A stretch of DNA of 15,640 nucleotides from an uncultured bacterium (GTDB lineage Bacteria > Oederibacteriota > PGYV01 > CAILUR01): NCBI GenBank assembly GCA_903837445.1, contig CAILUR010000263.1, positions 1-15,640 of the forward strand, read 5' to 3'. A program made the translations under genes and the position numbers. Under the pieces are notes generated by a model. The model was not told the DNA's origin, did no database searches, and saw only the letters and a program-made list of their open reading frames with translations. This document shows, in pieces, positions 1 through 6,150 of this stretch. The number at the start of each line of letters is the position of its first letter. Position 1 is the first letter of the stretch.

Positions 1-75
1 CACGAAACCTGAATTGGTCGCCTCGCTCTTTACAACTGGCTGTGGGTTTTCTTGATTTATATCATTTTTATCCAC
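1..75 (-). CDS. 5' end of an unidentified minus-strand gene (partial)
   Basis: A reading frame on the minus strand begins with GTG at 75-73 and stays open for all 25 codons to the window edge. The start is supported by a good Shine-Dalgarno sequence, GGAAGG at 82-87, six bases upstream. The predicted N-terminus begins MDKNDINQENPQPVV and continues hydrophilic, rich in Asn, Gln, Glu and Pro. It shows no signal peptide, membrane segment or recognisable domain and looks like a disordered leader. An ATG one frame over (65-63) stops after two codons and is not a start. The gene is divergent from the citrate synthase operon. Function is unknown because the body of the protein is outside the window. 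Confidence 0.6.
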   Translation of the reverse strand, partial: MDKNDINQENPQPVVKSEATNSGFV

Positions 76-110
76 TTAATACCTTCCAGCAAACATTATT
101 TTCAATCTAT

Positions 111-140
111 ATAATATATATGAATACTAAAAAAAATCAA
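111..140 (-). promoter_or_regulatory. Possible promoter for the left-edge gene
   Basis: On the minus strand TTGATT (140-135) is followed after 18 bases by TATTAT (116-111). TATATT at 118-113 is an alternative -10 with a 16-base spacer. The position, about 40 bases upstream of the GTG start, is right, but the region is so AT-rich that chance matches are likely. Confidence 0.3.
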
Positions 141-212
141 CATTTTTGTATACTGCTCTTAAATGACCTATATTTAAAATTTTTCGCTGTTTTTTATGTG
201 GTTTTTTTATAA

Positions 213-241
213 TTGACTAAGCTAATTCATTAATATATAAT
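213..241 (+). promoter_or_regulatory. Sigma-70-type promoter of the TCA gene cluster
   Basis: TTGACT at 213-218 and TATAAT at 236-241 are separated by exactly 17 bases, matching the housekeeping consensus at 11 of 12 positions. Transcription would start near 248 and leave a leader of about 92 bases before the GTG at 340. This is the only strong forward promoter found ahead of the five-gene cluster. Confidence 0.75.
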
Positions 242-257
242 CATTAAGGATTTATAT

Positions 258-301
258 TTCACAACGGCGTGAATAAAATGAGGTTGCCATGCAGCCTCAT
301 T
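258..301 (+). promoter_or_regulatory. Structured 5' leader with two consecutive hairpins
   Basis: Two inverted repeats lie just after the predicted transcription start. The first, 258-273, is TTCAC / GTGAA around six bases. The second, 277-301, is an 11-bp stem (AATGAGGTTGC with GCAGCCTCATT, one G-U pair) closed by a CAT loop. No U-tract follows, so it is not an intrinsic terminator. GCCTC at 294-298, inside the 3' arm, is also complementary to GAGGC at 330-334, which overlaps the ribosome binding site. An alternative fold could therefore hide that site. The repeats could equally be protein operators. The structure is read from sequence; its role is inference. Confidence 0.5.
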
Positions 302-327
302 AATTATATATACTCCGTTGATGCCAT

Positions 328-333
328 AGGAGG
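328..333 (+). promoter_or_regulatory. Ribosome binding site fixing the GTG start at 340
   Basis: A perfect AGGAGG lies six bases before GTG 340. No in-frame ATG has comparable spacing, so the GTG is the start of the citrate synthase-like gene. Confidence 0.85.
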
Positions 334-339
334 CACAAA

Positions 340-1740
340 GTGCTAAAATACAACAAAAGAGTTAATATTTTCGAGGAAGAATTTTATCATTATGAACTTC
401 AGGATGTCTCTGAACCCCAGCTTTTCAGAGATATGTTTCCCTACGATGACATTCCAAGAATAATTTTTAATCAGCGTTTGGTACCTATGAATGTTGTGGA
501 TAATGCCTGGATAACCGATACCACTTTTCGAGATGGGCAGCAGTCCCTGCCGCCTTTTAGTGTGGAAGATATCGTCCACCTTTATGACCTCATGCACAAA
601 CTGGACGGAGACACTGGGCTTATTCGGCAGACAGAATTTTTTATGTACACAAAAAAAGACCGCGAGGCCTTGGAAAAATGTTTATCCCGTGGTTATAAAT
701 ATCCACAGATCACGGGCTGGATTCGCGCTGTAGAGAGCGATTTCAAGTTAGTAAAAGAAATGGGCCTCAAAGAAACTGGAATCTTAACTTCCGTTTCAGA
801 TTATCATATTTTTTTAAAACTCAAATGGACTCGCAAGCAAGCTATGGAAAATTATCTAAAAATAGTCCGTACCTCTCTTGAAAACGGAATAATTCCCCGT
901 TGTCATTTTGAGGACATCACCCGTGCAGATATTTACGGTTTTGTTATTCCTTTTGCCCGCGAGCTTATGAAGCTTTCCGACGAATACAAAATGCCAGTAA
1001 AAATTCGCGCCTGCGACACTATGGGTTATGGCATCGCCATTGCTGGTGCTTCCCTACCACGAAATGTACACGGCATTATGTATGGCTTAAGCCAGCATGC
1101 CGGAGTGCCTTCAGCACAACTTGAATGGCACGGGCACAATGACTTTTACCGTGGGCTTACAAACGCTGTCCACTCGTGGTTTTATGGTTGTTCCGCCGCC
1201 AATGGTGCTTGGCTCGGTATTGGAGAACGCACAGGCAACACTCCGATAGAGGCTCTTATTATGGAATATATTTCGCTTCGTGGAAGAGACACTATTCCAA
1301 ATGTGGATACCACCGTTATCACAGAAATTGCCAGTTATATGCATCAAAAAATGGGCATAGAAATCCCAGCGAAACAACCTTTTGTTGGGAAAAATTTCAA
1401 TGTCACAAAAGCCGGGATTCACGCTGACGGGCTCATGAAAAATGAAGAAATTTACAATATTTTTGATACAAAAAAAGTACTCAACCGCCCTGTCGCAGTT
1501 GACATTACCGACAAATCCGGGACAGCAGGTATTGTATATTGGATAAACTCAAACTTCAAACTTGATGGCGCGGATAAATTTGGAAAAGACAATAAACAAA
1601 TATTAGAAATTAAAGAACTGGTGGACAAAGCGTATGTAGACGGCAGAGTCGTCGCCATTTCAGATTCAGAAATGGTAGCTTATGTAAAAACACATATGCC
1701 TGAATTTTATTTAAAGTTTGGTAAAAACTTCGAGGAGTAA
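340..1740 (+). CDS. Re-citrate synthase-like enzyme (homocitrate/isopropylmalate synthase family)
   Basis: Member of the DRE-TIM metallolyase family, 466 residues, cytoplasmic. Visible motifs are DTTFRDGQQ (60-68, with Arg64 and the metal ligand Asp65), the metal-binding HGH (264-266), GIGERTGN (293-300) and AGIHADG (358-364). It lacks the C-terminal LeuA regulatory domain of isopropylmalate synthase. Its neighbours are isocitrate dehydrogenase, malate dehydrogenase and fumarase, with aconitase nearby, and no ordinary Si-citrate synthase is in the window. The best reading is therefore Re-citrate synthase, condensing acetyl-CoA with oxaloacetate, as characterised for the Clostridium kluyveri homologue, which belongs to this family and is oxygen sensitive. 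Homocitrate synthase is the main alternative, but no lysine or nifV-type genes are near. The gene begins with GTG behind AGGAGG and ends four bases before icd. Family membership is certain; substrate is inferred from context. Confidence 0.85.
   Translation: MLKYNKRVNIFEEEFYHYELQDVSEPQLFRDMFPYDDIPRIIFNQRLVPMNVVDNAWITDTTFRDGQQSLPPFSVEDIVHLYDLMHKLDGDTGLIRQTEFFMYTKKDREALEKCLSRGYKYPQITGWIRAVESDFKLVKEMGLKETGILTSVSDYHIFLKLKWTRKQAMENYLKIVRTSLENGIIPRCHFEDITRADIYGFVIPFARELMKLSDEYKMPVKIRACDTMGYGIAIAGASLPRNVHGIMYGLSQHAGVPSAQLEWHGHNDFYRGLTNAVHSWFYGCSAANGAWLGIGERTGNTPIEALIMEYISLRGRDTIPNVDTTVITEIASYMHQKMGIEIPAKQPFVGKNFNVTKAGIHADGLMKNEEIYNIFDTKKVLNRPVAVDITDKSGTAGIVYWINSNFKLDGADKFGKDNKQILEIKELVDKAYVDGRVVAISDSEMVAYVKTHMPEFYLKFGKNFEE
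1732..1737 (+). promoter_or_regulatory. Ribosome binding site fixing the icd start at 1745
   Basis: GAGGAG lies seven bases before ATG 1745, within the last codons of the upstream gene. A longer in-frame start at 1718 would overlap the upstream gene and add nine residues with no family match. It has no comparable site. Confidence 0.8.
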
Positions 1741-1744
1741 TCCT

Positions 1745-2947
1745 ATGCCAGAAAAAATTTATTACAACGATAAAAACGAACTGGTAGTCCCAGACAATCC
1801 TTACATTCCTTTCATTGAAGGCGATGGCATAGGCCCTGATATTACCGCTGCTATGAAAATAGTAATAGACGGCGCTATTGCCAAAACTTATAACGGAACT
1901 AAAAAAATTGAATGGCTTGAAATCTTTGCCGGAGAAAAAGCCAAAACAAAATTTGACACTTTTCTACCCGAAGAAACCATACAGGCCGCGAAAGATTATA
2001 TTGTGTCCATAAAAGGCCCCCTCTCTACTCCCGTTGGCGGTGGGATGAGAAGTTTAAATGTCACCCTGCGCCAGCGCCTGGATCTTTTTGCTTGTGTGCG
2101 CCCTGTCAGATATTTTGAGGGTGTCCCCGCTCCAGTCAAACATCCTGAAAAACTCAATGTGCTTATTTACCGCGAGAATACCGAGGACCTTTATGCTGGT
2201 ATAGAATGGGAAGCCGGCACTTTTGAAGCAAAAAAAGTAATTGCTTTTATAAATGACAATTTTAATAAGAGCATTCTTATTGAAAGCGGTATTGGAATAA
2301 AACCTATGAGCGAGTTTGCTACCCGCAGACTTATGCGTATGGCTTTAAAAGCTACTATACGCCTTGGCAGAAAAAGCGTGACCATAGTCCACAAGGGCAA
2401 TATTATGAAATATACTGAAGGGGCTTTTGCCAAATGGGCTTATCTTGAAGCTGAAGAAAACTTTAAAAATGAAACCATAAAAGAAAAAGATATTACTTCT
2501 GGTATGGACTTAAAAGGAAAAATCATAATAAAAGATCGTATAGCTGATGCTATGTTTCAGCAGATTCTTTTACGCCCTGACGAATACGACATTCTCGTAA
2601 CCCCTAACCTTAACGGCGATTATTTATCAGATGCCGCTGCGGCGCAGGTCGGAGGACTTGGAATGGCCCCTGGCGCTAACATAGGTAAATATGCTATGTT
2701 TGAAGCCACTCACGGCACAGCTCCCAAATATGCAGGCCTCGATAAAATAAATCCAGGCTCACTTATTCTCTCGGCAGTTATGATGTTAGAATTTTTGGGC
2801 TGGACCGAAGCCGCTGTTAAAATTACAGCAGCCATACAAAAAACTATAGCCCAAAAGACAGTGACCTATGACTTAGCCCGACAAATGGAAGGCGCCACAG
2901 AAATAAAGTGCTCGGAATTCGCAAAAAAAATTGTTGAAAATTTATAA
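1745..2947 (+). CDS. icd: Isocitrate dehydrogenase, NADP-type
   Basis: Oxidises and decarboxylates isocitrate to 2-oxoglutarate. The 400-residue protein closely follows the E. coli Icd pattern (416 residues). Visible are EGDGIGP (25-31), VGGGMRSLN (97-105, with the serine equivalent to the E. coli phosphorylation site at 103), substrate arginines 109, 119 and 143, Tyr150, the catalytic lysine 217 in VHKGNIMK, and metal-binding aspartates 268, 292 and 296. The cofactor pocket has Lys328, Tyr329, Ile335, Tyr375 and Arg379. These match the NADP set (Lys344, Tyr345, Val351, Tyr391, Arg395 in E. coli) rather than the Asp/Ile set of NAD enzymes, so NADP is predicted. It starts four bases after the citrate synthase-like gene. 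The 86-base gap to mdh contains no convincing terminator, so co-transcription is likely. Confidence 0.96.
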   Translation: MPEKIYYNDKNELVVPDNPYIPFIEGDGIGPDITAAMKIVIDGAIAKTYNGTKKIEWLEIFAGEKAKTKFDTFLPEETIQAAKDYIVSIKGPLSTPVGGGMRSLNVTLRQRLDLFACVRPVRYFEGVPAPVKHPEKLNVLIYRENTEDLYAGIEWEAGTFEAKKVIAFINDNFNKSILIESGIGIKPMSEFATRRLMRMALKATIRLGRKSVTIVHKGNIMKYTEGAFAKWAYLEAEENFKNETIKEKDITSGMDLKGKIIIKDRIADAMFQQILLRPDEYDILVTPNLNGDYLSDAAAAQVGGLGMAPGANIGKYAMFEATHGTAPKYAGLDKINPGSLILSAVMMLEFLGWTEAAVKITAAIQKTIAQKTVTYDLARQMEGATEIKCSEFAKKIVENL

Positions 2948-3033
2948 AATTTTTCTGATTTCTTTTTAAGTTTAGATTTTTCAATTAAGTGGAACTTGAA
3001 ACCAATAATCCAGAACATTTTTAGGAGCTCACC

Positions 3034-3966
3034 ATGAAACCAAAAATCGGTATTGTAGGGGCCGGAAATGTAGGCGCCACCATTGCACACCTTTGTCTTA
3101 TGAAAGGGTTGGGCGATATTTATATGCTGGACTTAAACTCCGATATGGCGCAAGGAAAGGCCCTTGATATGAGCCAGAGCAAATACCTTTTCTCTTCAGA
3201 TATTACTATTGAAGGCGGCGGAGACTATGAAAAAATAACCGACTGTGATTATATAATAATCACTGCCGGACTCGCACGCAAACCAGGTATGACTCGTGAT
3301 GACTTGCTCAACAAAAACTTCGAAATAATTAAAGAAGTCGCCCTCAAAATAAAAACTTCCAAAAAGAATCCTTTTGTCATAGTGGTCTCCAATCCGCTGG
3401 ATGTTATGGCATACAGTGTTTTTAAACTTACCGGTTTTGACAAAAAAAAAGTAATAGGAATGGCTGGCATTTTGGACTCCTATCGGTTTATGCACTACCT
3501 TCAGCAAAAAATTTCTGTTTCCGGTGACAATATAAACACTATGATTTTAGGCTCGCACGGTGACACTATGGTGCCCTTGCTTTCCAAAACACTTATTAAT
3601 GGTAAGCCTGCCAGTTCCCTTTTTCCTGAAGCCGAACTTACCACACTTGCCAATAAAGCCAGAAATGGCGGCGCTGAAATTGTAGCTCTTTTAAAAACTG
3701 GCAGTGCTTATTATGCGCCAGCAGCTTCCACTGTTAAAATGCTGGATGCTATTATCTATGACAGAAAAATTACCCTCCCCTGTTCGGTATTTCCTGATGG
3801 GGCGTATGGTCTCACTGACCTTTTTATCGGTTTGCCTGTGACTCTTGGCAACGCTGGAGTGGAAGAAATAACTGACTTTAAACTTACTCCAGAAGAGCAA
3901 ACTGCCCTTGAAGCTTCAGCCAAAGCAATAAAAGAACAATTGGCAGTAATAAAAGACAAGTTTTAA
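3034..3966 (+). CDS. mdh: Malate dehydrogenase (LDH-like, NAD-dependent)
   Basis: Interconverts malate and oxaloacetate. At 310 residues it has the length of the lactate-dehydrogenase-like MDH class. The Rossmann motif is GAGNVG (9-14), and Asp33 at the end of the second strand indicates NAD rather than NADP. The mobile loop reads ARKPGMTR (81-88). Arg82 in the substrate-specificity position, with Arg88, marks malate rather than lactate specificity. Asn120 lies in SNPLD, Asp148 and Arg151 in ILDSYRF, and the catalytic histidine is 175 in GSHGD. TAGGAG sits six bases before the ATG. In this cluster it would supply oxaloacetate to, or draw it from, the citrate synthase-like enzyme and connect it to the fumarase that follows 27 bases downstream. 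Confidence 0.96.
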   Translation: MKPKIGIVGAGNVGATIAHLCLMKGLGDIYMLDLNSDMAQGKALDMSQSKYLFSSDITIEGGGDYEKITDCDYIIITAGLARKPGMTRDDLLNKNFEIIKEVALKIKTSKKNPFVIVVSNPLDVMAYSVFKLTGFDKKKVIGMAGILDSYRFMHYLQQKISVSGDNINTMILGSHGDTMVPLLSKTLINGKPASSLFPEAELTTLANKARNGGAEIVALLKTGSAYYAPAASTVKMLDAIIYDRKITLPCSVFPDGAYGLTDLFIGLPVTLGNAGVEEITDFKLTPEEQTALEASAKAIKEQLAVIKDKF

Positions 3967-3993
3967 TTTTAAAAAATATATTAGTGGGGAAAA

Positions 3994-4830
3994 ATGCGTT
4001 TAGTTAAACTGTCTGAAATTTCCAAAGCAGTACAAAAGCTGGTAATTGATGCCAATCATTATCTCCCGTACGATATGGTAGATGCTTTTAAAACAGCCGC
4101 AGATAATGAAAAAGAAAAACGCGCTAAAAACATTCTTTATAAACTTGTAGAAAATTACAAAACAGCTAAAGAAGGCATTTTTCCGCTTTGTCAAGATACT
4201 GGAATAGCAGTAGTTTTTCTCCAAGTGGGAGACGACTTACGGGTAGACGGAAATATCTATGATGCGATAAACAAAGGCATAGAAACAGGTTATGCAGAGG
4301 GCTTTCTACGGAAGTCCATAGCTGACCCGCTTACCAGAATAAATACCAATACCAACACTCCTGCCATAATACATACTGAAATAATCCGCGGTCCGCAGAT
4401 AAAAATAACTCTTATGACAAAAGGCGCAGGCGCCGAAAATAAATCTGCATTAAAAATGCTTTCTCCTGCTGATGGTATAGACGGCATAAAAGACTTTGTA
4501 ATGGATACAGTAGGAAAAGCTGGTGCGGCAGCCTGCCCACCTTTCGTGATAGGTGTGGGAATTGGTGGAAATTTTGAGACAGCGCCTCTGCTCGCAAAAA
4601 AAGCTTTGCTACGCGACTTGGGACTTTTTAGCAAAGATAAGACCACAGCCCATCTTGAAAAAACATTACTCAAAGAAATAAACTGCCTGGGTTTGGGCCC
4701 CTTGGGACTTGGTGGTGTCACCACAGCCCTTGCGGTAAATGTAGAAACTATCCCCTGCCATATAGCCAGTCTGCCTGTGGCGGTAAATATCCAGTGTCAT
4801 TCAGCGCGCCATAAGACAGTAATAATTTAA
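3994..4830 (+). CDS. Class I fumarate hydratase, alpha subunit
   Basis: The 278-residue protein is the N-terminal, iron-sulfur half of a two-subunit class I hydro-lyase that interconverts malate and fumarate. PLCQDTG (64-70), the Cys181-Pro-Pro motif and VNIQCHSARH (264-273) supply cysteines 66, 181 and 268. By family pattern these are the likely ligands of the labile [4Fe-4S] cluster. Cys231, just before the Gly-rich LGLGPLGLGG stretch, is an additional cysteine. The beta subunit follows after 14 bases. L-tartrate dehydratase alpha has the same fold and is the main alternative. The flanking mdh and icd genes favour fumarase. The ribosome binding site (GGGGA before ATG 3994) is weaker than those of its neighbours. 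Confidence 0.92.
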   Translation: MRLVKLSEISKAVQKLVIDANHYLPYDMVDAFKTAADNEKEKRAKNILYKLVENYKTAKEGIFPLCQDTGIAVVFLQVGDDLRVDGNIYDAINKGIETGYAEGFLRKSIADPLTRINTNTNTPAIIHTEIIRGPQIKITLMTKGAGAENKSALKMLSPADGIDGIKDFVMDTVGKAGAAACPPFVIGVGIGGNFETAPLLAKKALLRDLGLFSKDKTTAHLEKTLLKEINCLGLGPLGLGGVTTALAVNVETIPCHIASLPVAVNIQCHSARHKTVII

Positions 4831-4844
4831 CTCATAGGATACTT

Positions 4845-5390
4845 ATGACAAAAATTACTTTACCCTTAACCCTAGAGATTATGCAAACACTGCACGCAGG
4901 CGATGATGTACTTATAACAGGCGTTATTTATACTGCCCGCGACGCGGCTCACAAACGCATAACTGAAATGTTGGTTGCTGGAAAAAAACTTCCTGTAGCC
5001 CTTAAAGGACAGCTAATTTATTATTGCGGACCTACCCCTACCAAACCTGGTCAAATCATAGGTGCCTGTGGACCGACCACCTCTGGCAGAATGGATAAAT
5101 ATACCCCACGCCTTTTAGAAGACTTGGGAATAAAAGGTATGATCGGCAAAGGCGAGCGTTCCAAAGAAGTTAAAGAGAGTCTAGTAAAAAATCAAGCAGT
5201 TTATTTTTCCGCACTCGGTGGACTTGGCGCTGAATATGCCAAACTGGTTACAGCCTGTGAGTGCGTGGCATTTGAAGAGATGGGCCCAGAGGCTATTTAT
5301 AAACTGACAGTCGAAAACTTTTATGCAGTAGTCATAAATGATATTTTTGGTGGAGATCATTATACAAAGAAAACTACCTGCACTCCATGA
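4845..5390 (+). CDS. Class I fumarate hydratase, beta subunit
   Basis: Partner of the preceding gene, 181 residues, the usual size of the separate C-terminal subunit. Characteristic stretches are TARDAAHKR (30-38), YYCGPTPT (59-66), GPTTSGRMD (76-84) and GKGE (101-104), which help form the substrate site in this family. AGGA lies five bases before the ATG and the gap to the alpha subunit is 14 bases, so the pair is translated together. It is the last gene of the cluster. Only 15 bases separate its stop from the end of the convergent TetR-family gene, and I see no hairpin terminator there. Confidence 0.92.
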   Translation: MTKITLPLTLEIMQTLHAGDDVLITGVIYTARDAAHKRITEMLVAGKKLPVALKGQLIYYCGPTPTKPGQIIGACGPTTSGRMDKYTPRLLEDLGIKGMIGKGERSKEVKESLVKNQAVYFSALGGLGAEYAKLVTACECVAFEEMGPEAIYKLTVENFYAVVINDIFGGDHYTKKTTCTP

Positions 5391-5405
5391 TTTATTCGAG
5401 GGGTT

Positions 5406-5981
5406 TTATTTTCTTGTAAGCATTCCAAATAAAAGGGTATCAAACATCACTGTAAGATTATTTACCATTTCCTTTTTATCTATTTCCTGCATCCACTGTT
5501 GTTCAATGCCTTTTAAGCCAAAGATTATCATAGCCGCCACCGCTCTAGAATTTTTAACCGTAAAAACGCCTTGTTTTATTCCTAATTTTATTATCCCTTC
5601 CATAGTGATAATTTCCTCTCCAATATGTTTCTCCATAAGTTTTTCAAAAATACCTCTATACTCCGAATATTCATTTGCATATCCACCAAAGCCTTTCCAG
5701 ATTTCTTCTATTAAATACATTCTCTCAAAGGCATATGTTCTTATTTTCATTTCCATAGATGGCGCCGCTTCGATTTTTTCTATAATCCCAGCTCTAAGTG
5801 TATTAATAATAGAATCACTCACCGCTCTAAAAAGGTCCTCTTTATCTTTATAATAAATATAAATTGTGGCTTTAGCCACTTTTACACTTTTGGCTATAGT
5901 TTCAATGGTAGTTTTCTTTAACCCATCCTGAGCAAAAAGTTTTACCGCACAGTCAAAAATTTTTTTTTGTTTAGCATCCAT
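5406..5981 (-). CDS. TetR/AcrR-family transcriptional regulator
   Basis: A 191-residue protein with a typical TetR N-terminal helix-turn-helix. The first 60 residues contain IFDCAVKLFAQDGLKKTTIE, then IAKSVKVAKATIYIYYKDKE and the LF that ends the domain. The remaining helical region would bind an unknown ligand and dimerise, and it diverges too much to suggest a ligand. It starts at ATG 5981 behind AAGGAG (5988-5993, six-base spacer). It is divergent from aconitase across 169 bases and convergent with the fumarase beta gene. That makes the aconitase promoter, its own promoter and possibly the TCA cluster candidate targets. This assignment of targets is inference from position only. Confidence 0.92.
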   Translation of the reverse strand: MDAKQKKIFDCAVKLFAQDGLKKTTIETIAKSVKVAKATIYIYYKDKEDLFRAVSDSIINTLRAGIIEKIEAAPSMEMKIRTYAFERMYLIEEIWKGFGGYANEYSEYRGIFEKLMEKHIGEEIITMEGIIKLGIKQGVFTVKNSRAVAAMIIFGLKGIEQQWMQEIDKKEMVNNLTVMFDTLLFGMLTRK

Positions 5982-6015
5982 ATTTTTCTCCTTGAGTTAA
6001 AAGTCTTATATTTAA

Positions 6016-6024
6016 AGTATACCA
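6016..6024 (-). promoter_or_regulatory. Extended -10 promoter of the TetR-family gene
   Basis: On the minus strand TGGTATACT forms an extended -10 element (TGn plus TATACT) about 35 bases upstream of the start codon. TTTCAA at 6046-6041 is a weak -35 with a 19-base spacer. The GTATAC palindrome inside the -10 could serve as part of an autoregulatory operator, but no longer symmetry is visible. Confidence 0.5.
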
Positions 6025-6067
6025 TATTTTTTTAATTATTTTGAAAGCTCTTCTCTCATAATTCCTG

Positions 6068-6096
6068 TTTACTTTTAGGCGCTAATGCTTTAGTAT
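6068..6096 (+). promoter_or_regulatory. Possible aconitase promoter
   Basis: TTTACT (6068-6073) and TAGTAT (6091-6096) are 17 bases apart, each matching four of six consensus positions. A small palindrome, TTAG-GCG-CTAA (6075-6085), lies in the spacer and is a candidate repressor site. TATACT at 6126-6131 is a better -10 hexamer, but its start site would fall on the ribosome binding site. Confidence 0.35.
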
Positions 6097-6131
6097 TTAT
6101 ATGCGGTTTTAAAACACCTTTCAGTTATACT

Positions 6132-6144
6132 GCTCCAAAGGAGC
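6132..6144 (+). promoter_or_regulatory. Hairpin overlapping the aconitase ribosome binding site
   Basis: GCTCC-AAA-GGAGC is a perfect five-base-pair inverted repeat with a three-base loop. The Shine-Dalgarno AAGGAG (6138-6143) fills the loop end and 3' arm, seven bases before ATG 6151. Folding would partly hide the site. A regulatory effect is inference. Confidence 0.4.
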
Positions 6145-6150
6145 CCTAAA

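Noticed and set aside
278..346. 22-codon upstream reading frame (begins MRLPCSL) ending across the GTG start of the citrate synthase-like gene
   Set aside because: No ribosome binding site precedes it, its start lies inside a strong hairpin, and its composition shows no run of a regulatory amino acid.
340..1740. Annotation as 2-isopropylmalate synthase (leuA) or homocitrate synthase
   Set aside because: The LeuA regulatory domain is missing, no leucine or lysine genes are nearby, and all neighbours are TCA enzymes.
1718..1744. Longer icd start overlapping the upstream gene
   Set aside because: GAGGAG is correctly spaced for ATG 1745, and the nine extra residues translate the upstream gene's end in another frame.
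4290..4724. 144-codon minus-strand reading frame inside fumarase alpha
   Set aside because: It is antisense to a conserved gene and has no ribosome binding site or recognisable domain.
5338..5853. 171-codon plus-strand reading frame opposite the TetR-family gene
   Set aside because: It overlaps the fumarase beta gene end and is antisense to a well-supported regulator, with hydrophobic shadow composition.
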